Below the pieces are notes generated by a model. That model saw only the letters and a program-made list of their open reading frames with translations, was not told where the DNA came from and made no database searches. A stretch of 8,570 bases of DNA from a bacterium (GTDB lineage: Bacteria; SZUA-182; SZUA-191; JAJRXT01): the NCBI GenBank assembly GCA_024277605.1, contig JAJRUU010000248.1, forward strand, positions 1 through 8,570. The letters run 5' to 3'. The position numbers and the translations under genes were made by a program. Numbering within the stretch: position 1 is the stretch's first letter; the number at the start of each line of letters is the position of its first letter. Below, piece after piece: positions 6,846-8,570 of this stretch.

Positions 6846-6877
6846 TTTCAACTAAATGTAGATTTGCCCAGGACAAT

Positions 6878-6894
6878 ACCCGAATTTTTCGGGT
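6878..6894 (+). promoter_or_regulatory. 17-bp palindrome before recA, possible operator or leader hairpin
   Basis: ACCCGAA-ttt-TTCGGGT is a perfect inverted repeat with 7-bp arms and a 3-bp centre, ending 25 nt before the recA start and 8 nt before its Shine-Dalgarno (GGGAGG, 6903-6908). Copy A has TCCCGAA-tta-TTCGGGA at the same offset: the outermost pair changes from A-T to T-A while complementarity is kept. That favours selection for the palindrome itself, as a dimeric repressor site or an RNA hairpin. It does not match the GAACNNNNGTTC or CTGT-N8-ACAG LexA boxes. Confidence 0.5.
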
Positions 6895-6919
6895 AAACAA
6901 ACGGGAGGAAGAAGAAACA

Positions 6920-7942
6920 ATGGCTGAACAAAAAAATGATAAAAAGGAAAAAGCCGTCCAGCTTGCCATGGAACAGATTGAACGTGCTTTTGGCGCCGGT
7001 TCGATCATGAAATTGGGGGCCGGGGCTGCCTTAAAGAATATCGACGCCATTTCCACAACCTCACTGGCTCTGGATCGTGCATTGGGTATTGGTGGAATTC
7101 CCCGGGGCAGAGTAACTGAAATTTATGGTCCGGAAGCAGGCGGTAAAACCACGCTGGCGCTGCACATTACGGCTGAAGCCCAAAGGAATGGGGGCATAGT
7201 CGGTTTTATCGACGCTGAGCATGCGCTGGATGCCGCCTATGCCCGGAAGTTGGGGGTAAATATTGATGAATTACTGGTCTCCCAACCGGATACCGGCGAG
7301 CAGGCCATGGAAATTGCTGAAATGCTGGTTAGAAGCGGCGCCATGGATGTGGTAATCGTGGATTCAGTAGCCGCATTGGTTCCCAAATCAGAAATCGAGG
7401 GCGATATGGGAGATGCACAGATGGGATCGCAGGCCCGGCTAATGTCTCAGGCACTGCGTAAATTGACCGGAGTGGTAAGTAAATCCAATACCTGCTTTAT
7501 TTTTATTAACCAGATACGACATAAGATTGGCGGGGTAATGTTCGGCAGTCCGGAGGTAACCACCGGCGGGCGGGCGCTTAAGTTTTATGCTTCAGTGAGG
7601 CTTGACATCCGCAGATTAGCGGCTATCAAGCAGGGCCAGGACATTATAGGCAACCGGGTACGGGTTAAGGTGGCTAAAAACAAAGTCGCCCCGCCCTTTA
7701 AAGAAGCCTAATTTGATATTATGTATGGTTGGGGAATCTCAAAAGAAGCGGATCTGCTGGATCTGGCTACTGATTATGGCCTGGTAGAAAAAAGCGGCAC
7801 CTGGTTTTCATATGACAGCCAACGTCTGGGGCAGGGCCGGGAGAACGTCAAAGTATACCTAAAACAAAATCCCCAAACGTTCGATACCATCTATAAACTG
7901 GTGTGTGATAAAATAGCGGCTGAAAAAGAATCAGCCGACTAG
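6920..7942 (+). pseudogene. recA: RecA recombinase, ORF interrupted by in-frame TAA at 7709-7711
   Basis: RecA forms ATP-dependent filaments on single-stranded DNA for strand exchange and triggers LexA self-cleavage. With the stop counted as one residue the frame has 340 codons, a normal RecA length. Seen: N-terminal polymerisation helix (about 9-35), Walker A GPEAGGKT (70-77), IDAEHAL (97-103), Walker B VVIVDS (144-149), MGDAQMGSQARLMSQALRKL, the L2 region FINQIRHKIGG (195-205) and SPEVTTGGRALKFYASVRLDIRR. After the stop: FDIMYGWGIS, VEKSGTWFSYDSQRLGQGRENVK and the rest of the C-terminal domain. Codon 264 (TAA) stands where homologues have Glu (EFDIMYGEG); GAA to TAA is one change. A 263-residue product would lack the Tyr (269 here, Tyr264 in E. 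coli) that stacks on ATP and the whole C-terminal domain, so it should not work without readthrough. L2 has an extra Gly (204/205). Start supported by GGGAGG 11 nt upstream. An ATG at 7721 opens the distal part but has no ribosome binding site. Confidence 0.94.
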
Positions 7943-7953
7943 CCTTAACGCAT

Positions 7954-8570
7954 ATGATGCAAAATACCCGGAAACTAAAAATCGGATTGCTGGGTTGCGG
8001 CGCTATAAACAGTTTCATAGCCCGCAAGCTGGATAGCTGGCCTGAAATAGAGCTTACAGCCATAACCGACTGTGATATAAACAAGACCGCTACACTGGCA
8101 GCATCCATAACCAGTAGTCCTCAAATCCTCTCTGGTGAAACGTTAATCGATCAGGTGGATTTGGTAGTGGAAGCCGCCGTCAAGGATGTTGTTCCCTCGC
8201 TAATAGATGCAGTAATAGAACAAGGTAAGTCGGCGCTGATCATGAGCATAGGGGGGATGCTAGATCTAAGCGATACGCAATGGCAGGCATTGAAAAATTA
8301 TAAAGGGCGCATTTATCTCCCTTCGGGGGCAATTGCAGGTATAGATGCTATAAAAGCAGCTAAATACGGCAAGCTCACCTCAGTAACTATTACCAGCCGC
8401 AAACCACCCGCCGGGCTTGCAGGCGCTCCATATCTAATAGAGCATAAGCTGGATATTACCAATATCACCGAGCCTAAGATAGTTTTTGAGGGAACCGCCA
8501 TCGAAGCGGTAGCCGGTTTCCCCAAAAATGTAAATGTAGCCGCTACCTTGAGCCTGGCTGGTTTAGGCCC
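7954..8570 (+). CDS. nadX: L-aspartate dehydrogenase (NadX type), 3' end outside the window
   Basis: The open frame runs 205 codons from ATG 7954 (ATGATG, so 7957 is an alternative) to the window edge without a stop. The family oxidises L-aspartate with NAD(P), giving iminoaspartate or oxaloacetate and ammonia, and can replace NadB in feeding quinolinate synthesis for NAD. Seen: an N-terminal Rossmann motif KIGLLGCGAI (about 8-17), VEAAVKDVV (72-80), the family-specific YLPSGAIAGIDAIKAA (around 125-140), TSRKPPAGLAGAPY, and FPKNVNVAATLSLAGLG at the very end. About 55-60 C-terminal residues, including the catalytic region, are missing because the window ends. Only 11 nt separate it from the recA stop and no good Shine-Dalgarno is visible, so it may be translated in the wake of recA or from a weak site. 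Homoserine dehydrogenase-like oxidoreductases are the main alternative, but the PSGAIAG and FPKNVNVAA motifs favour NadX. Confidence 0.85.
   Translation, partial: MMQNTRKLKIGLLGCGAINSFIARKLDSWPEIELTAITDCDINKTATLAASITSSPQILSGETLIDQVDLVVEAAVKDVVPSLIDAVIEQGKSALIMSIGGMLDLSDTQWQALKNYKGRIYLPSGAIAGIDAIKAAKYGKLTSVTITSRKPPAGLAGAPYLIEHKLDITNITEPKIVFEGTAIEAVAGFPKNVNVAATLSLAGLG

Larger units (their letters stand above)
6718..6894 (+). repeat. ~177-bp conserved element, copy B, forming the recA leader region
   Basis: Matches copy A (706-529, minus strand): 6718-6818 is 97/101 identical, then looser, ending in the palindrome at 6878-6894. Visible pairing: ATAAATTTA (6731-6739) with TAAATTTAT (6834-6842); GTCT-GGG (6740-6746) with CCC-g-AGGC (6808-6815); CAA-g-ACAT (6751-6758) with ATGTTTG (6801-6807); a local hairpin ATCAG-GAAA-CTGAT (6821-6834); and a possible apical hairpin AGCC (6781-6784) with GGCT (6797-6800). 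Unpaired stretches in the core are as conserved as the paired ones, which suggests constraint on sequence or recent copying. It starts 8 nt after the thpR stop and ends 25 nt before the recA ATG. It encodes no ORF. It could be a small RNA, a recA regulatory leader or a short mobile repeat. Some overall resemblance to rod-like RNAs such as 6S RNA exists, but no specific match was established. Confidence 0.85.

Noticed and set aside
6718..6919. Standard LexA box upstream of recA
   Set aside because: No match to GAACNNNNGTTC or CTGT-N8-ACAG; only the CCCGAA palindrome is present and it is reported separately.
3050..7711. Selenocysteine or pyrrolysine recoding
   Set aside because: The conserved-gene interruptions are all TAA, not TGA or TAG, and the expected residues are Glu or Gln.
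7721..7942. Separate small gene after recA
   Set aside because: It is the C-terminal domain of RecA, in frame with the upstream part across a single TAA.

Overview
This window carries chromosomal housekeeping genes of a bacterium, almost all on the + strand. From left to right these are an AT-rich flank with two doubtful minus-strand small ORFs, metK, ahcY, kdsA, a degP/htrA-type protease, thpR, recA and the 5' part of an aspartate dehydrogenase (nadX). kdsA (KDO synthesis for LPS) together with an exported DegQ/DegP-like protease indicates a diderm, LPS-making bacterium. Long-form AhcY and the thpR-recA-nadX order would fit several anaerobic or candidate-phylum diderms (for example Omnitrophota-like or deltaproteobacterial groups), but the sequence alone does not fix the lineage. 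There are no phage, transposase, CRISPR, tRNA or rRNA genes.

Layout. Positions 1-880 are AT-rich: a possible terminator of an upstream gene, two short minus-strand ORFs (525-343 and 330-184), copy A of a ~178-bp element (529-706, minus orientation) and a strong sigma70-type promoter (808-836) for metK. metK (899-2047) and ahcY (2162-3574) form a SAM-cycle pair: MetK makes SAM, and AhcY removes the S-adenosylhomocysteine left after methyl transfer. Both genes are followed by the same small hairpin sequence. kdsA (3773-4612) and degP (4627-6075) are 14 nt apart and probably co-transcribed. thpR (6125/6185-6709) is followed after 8 nt by copy B of the element (6718-6894, plus orientation), which forms the recA leader. 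recA (6920-7942) and nadX (7954 to the window end) follow closely.

Two things stand out. First, three conserved genes (ahcY, thpR, recA) each contain one in-frame TAA at a position where homologues have Glu or Gln, with the reading frame perfectly kept on both sides and no frameshift. A minus-strand small ORF with a good ribosome binding site likewise contains one in-frame TAG. metK, kdsA and degP are intact, and TAA also ends metK, degP and thpR. This is either recent gene decay, base errors in the assembly, or real stop-codon readthrough; the sequence cannot decide. Second, the ~178-bp element occurs twice in opposite orientations 6 kb apart. Its 101-nt core is 97/101 identical and foldable, and it ends in a 7-bp-arm palindrome whose outer base pair is swapped between copies while pairing is kept. 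This looks like an undescribed structured RNA or cis-regulatory module in front of recA and divergent from metK.
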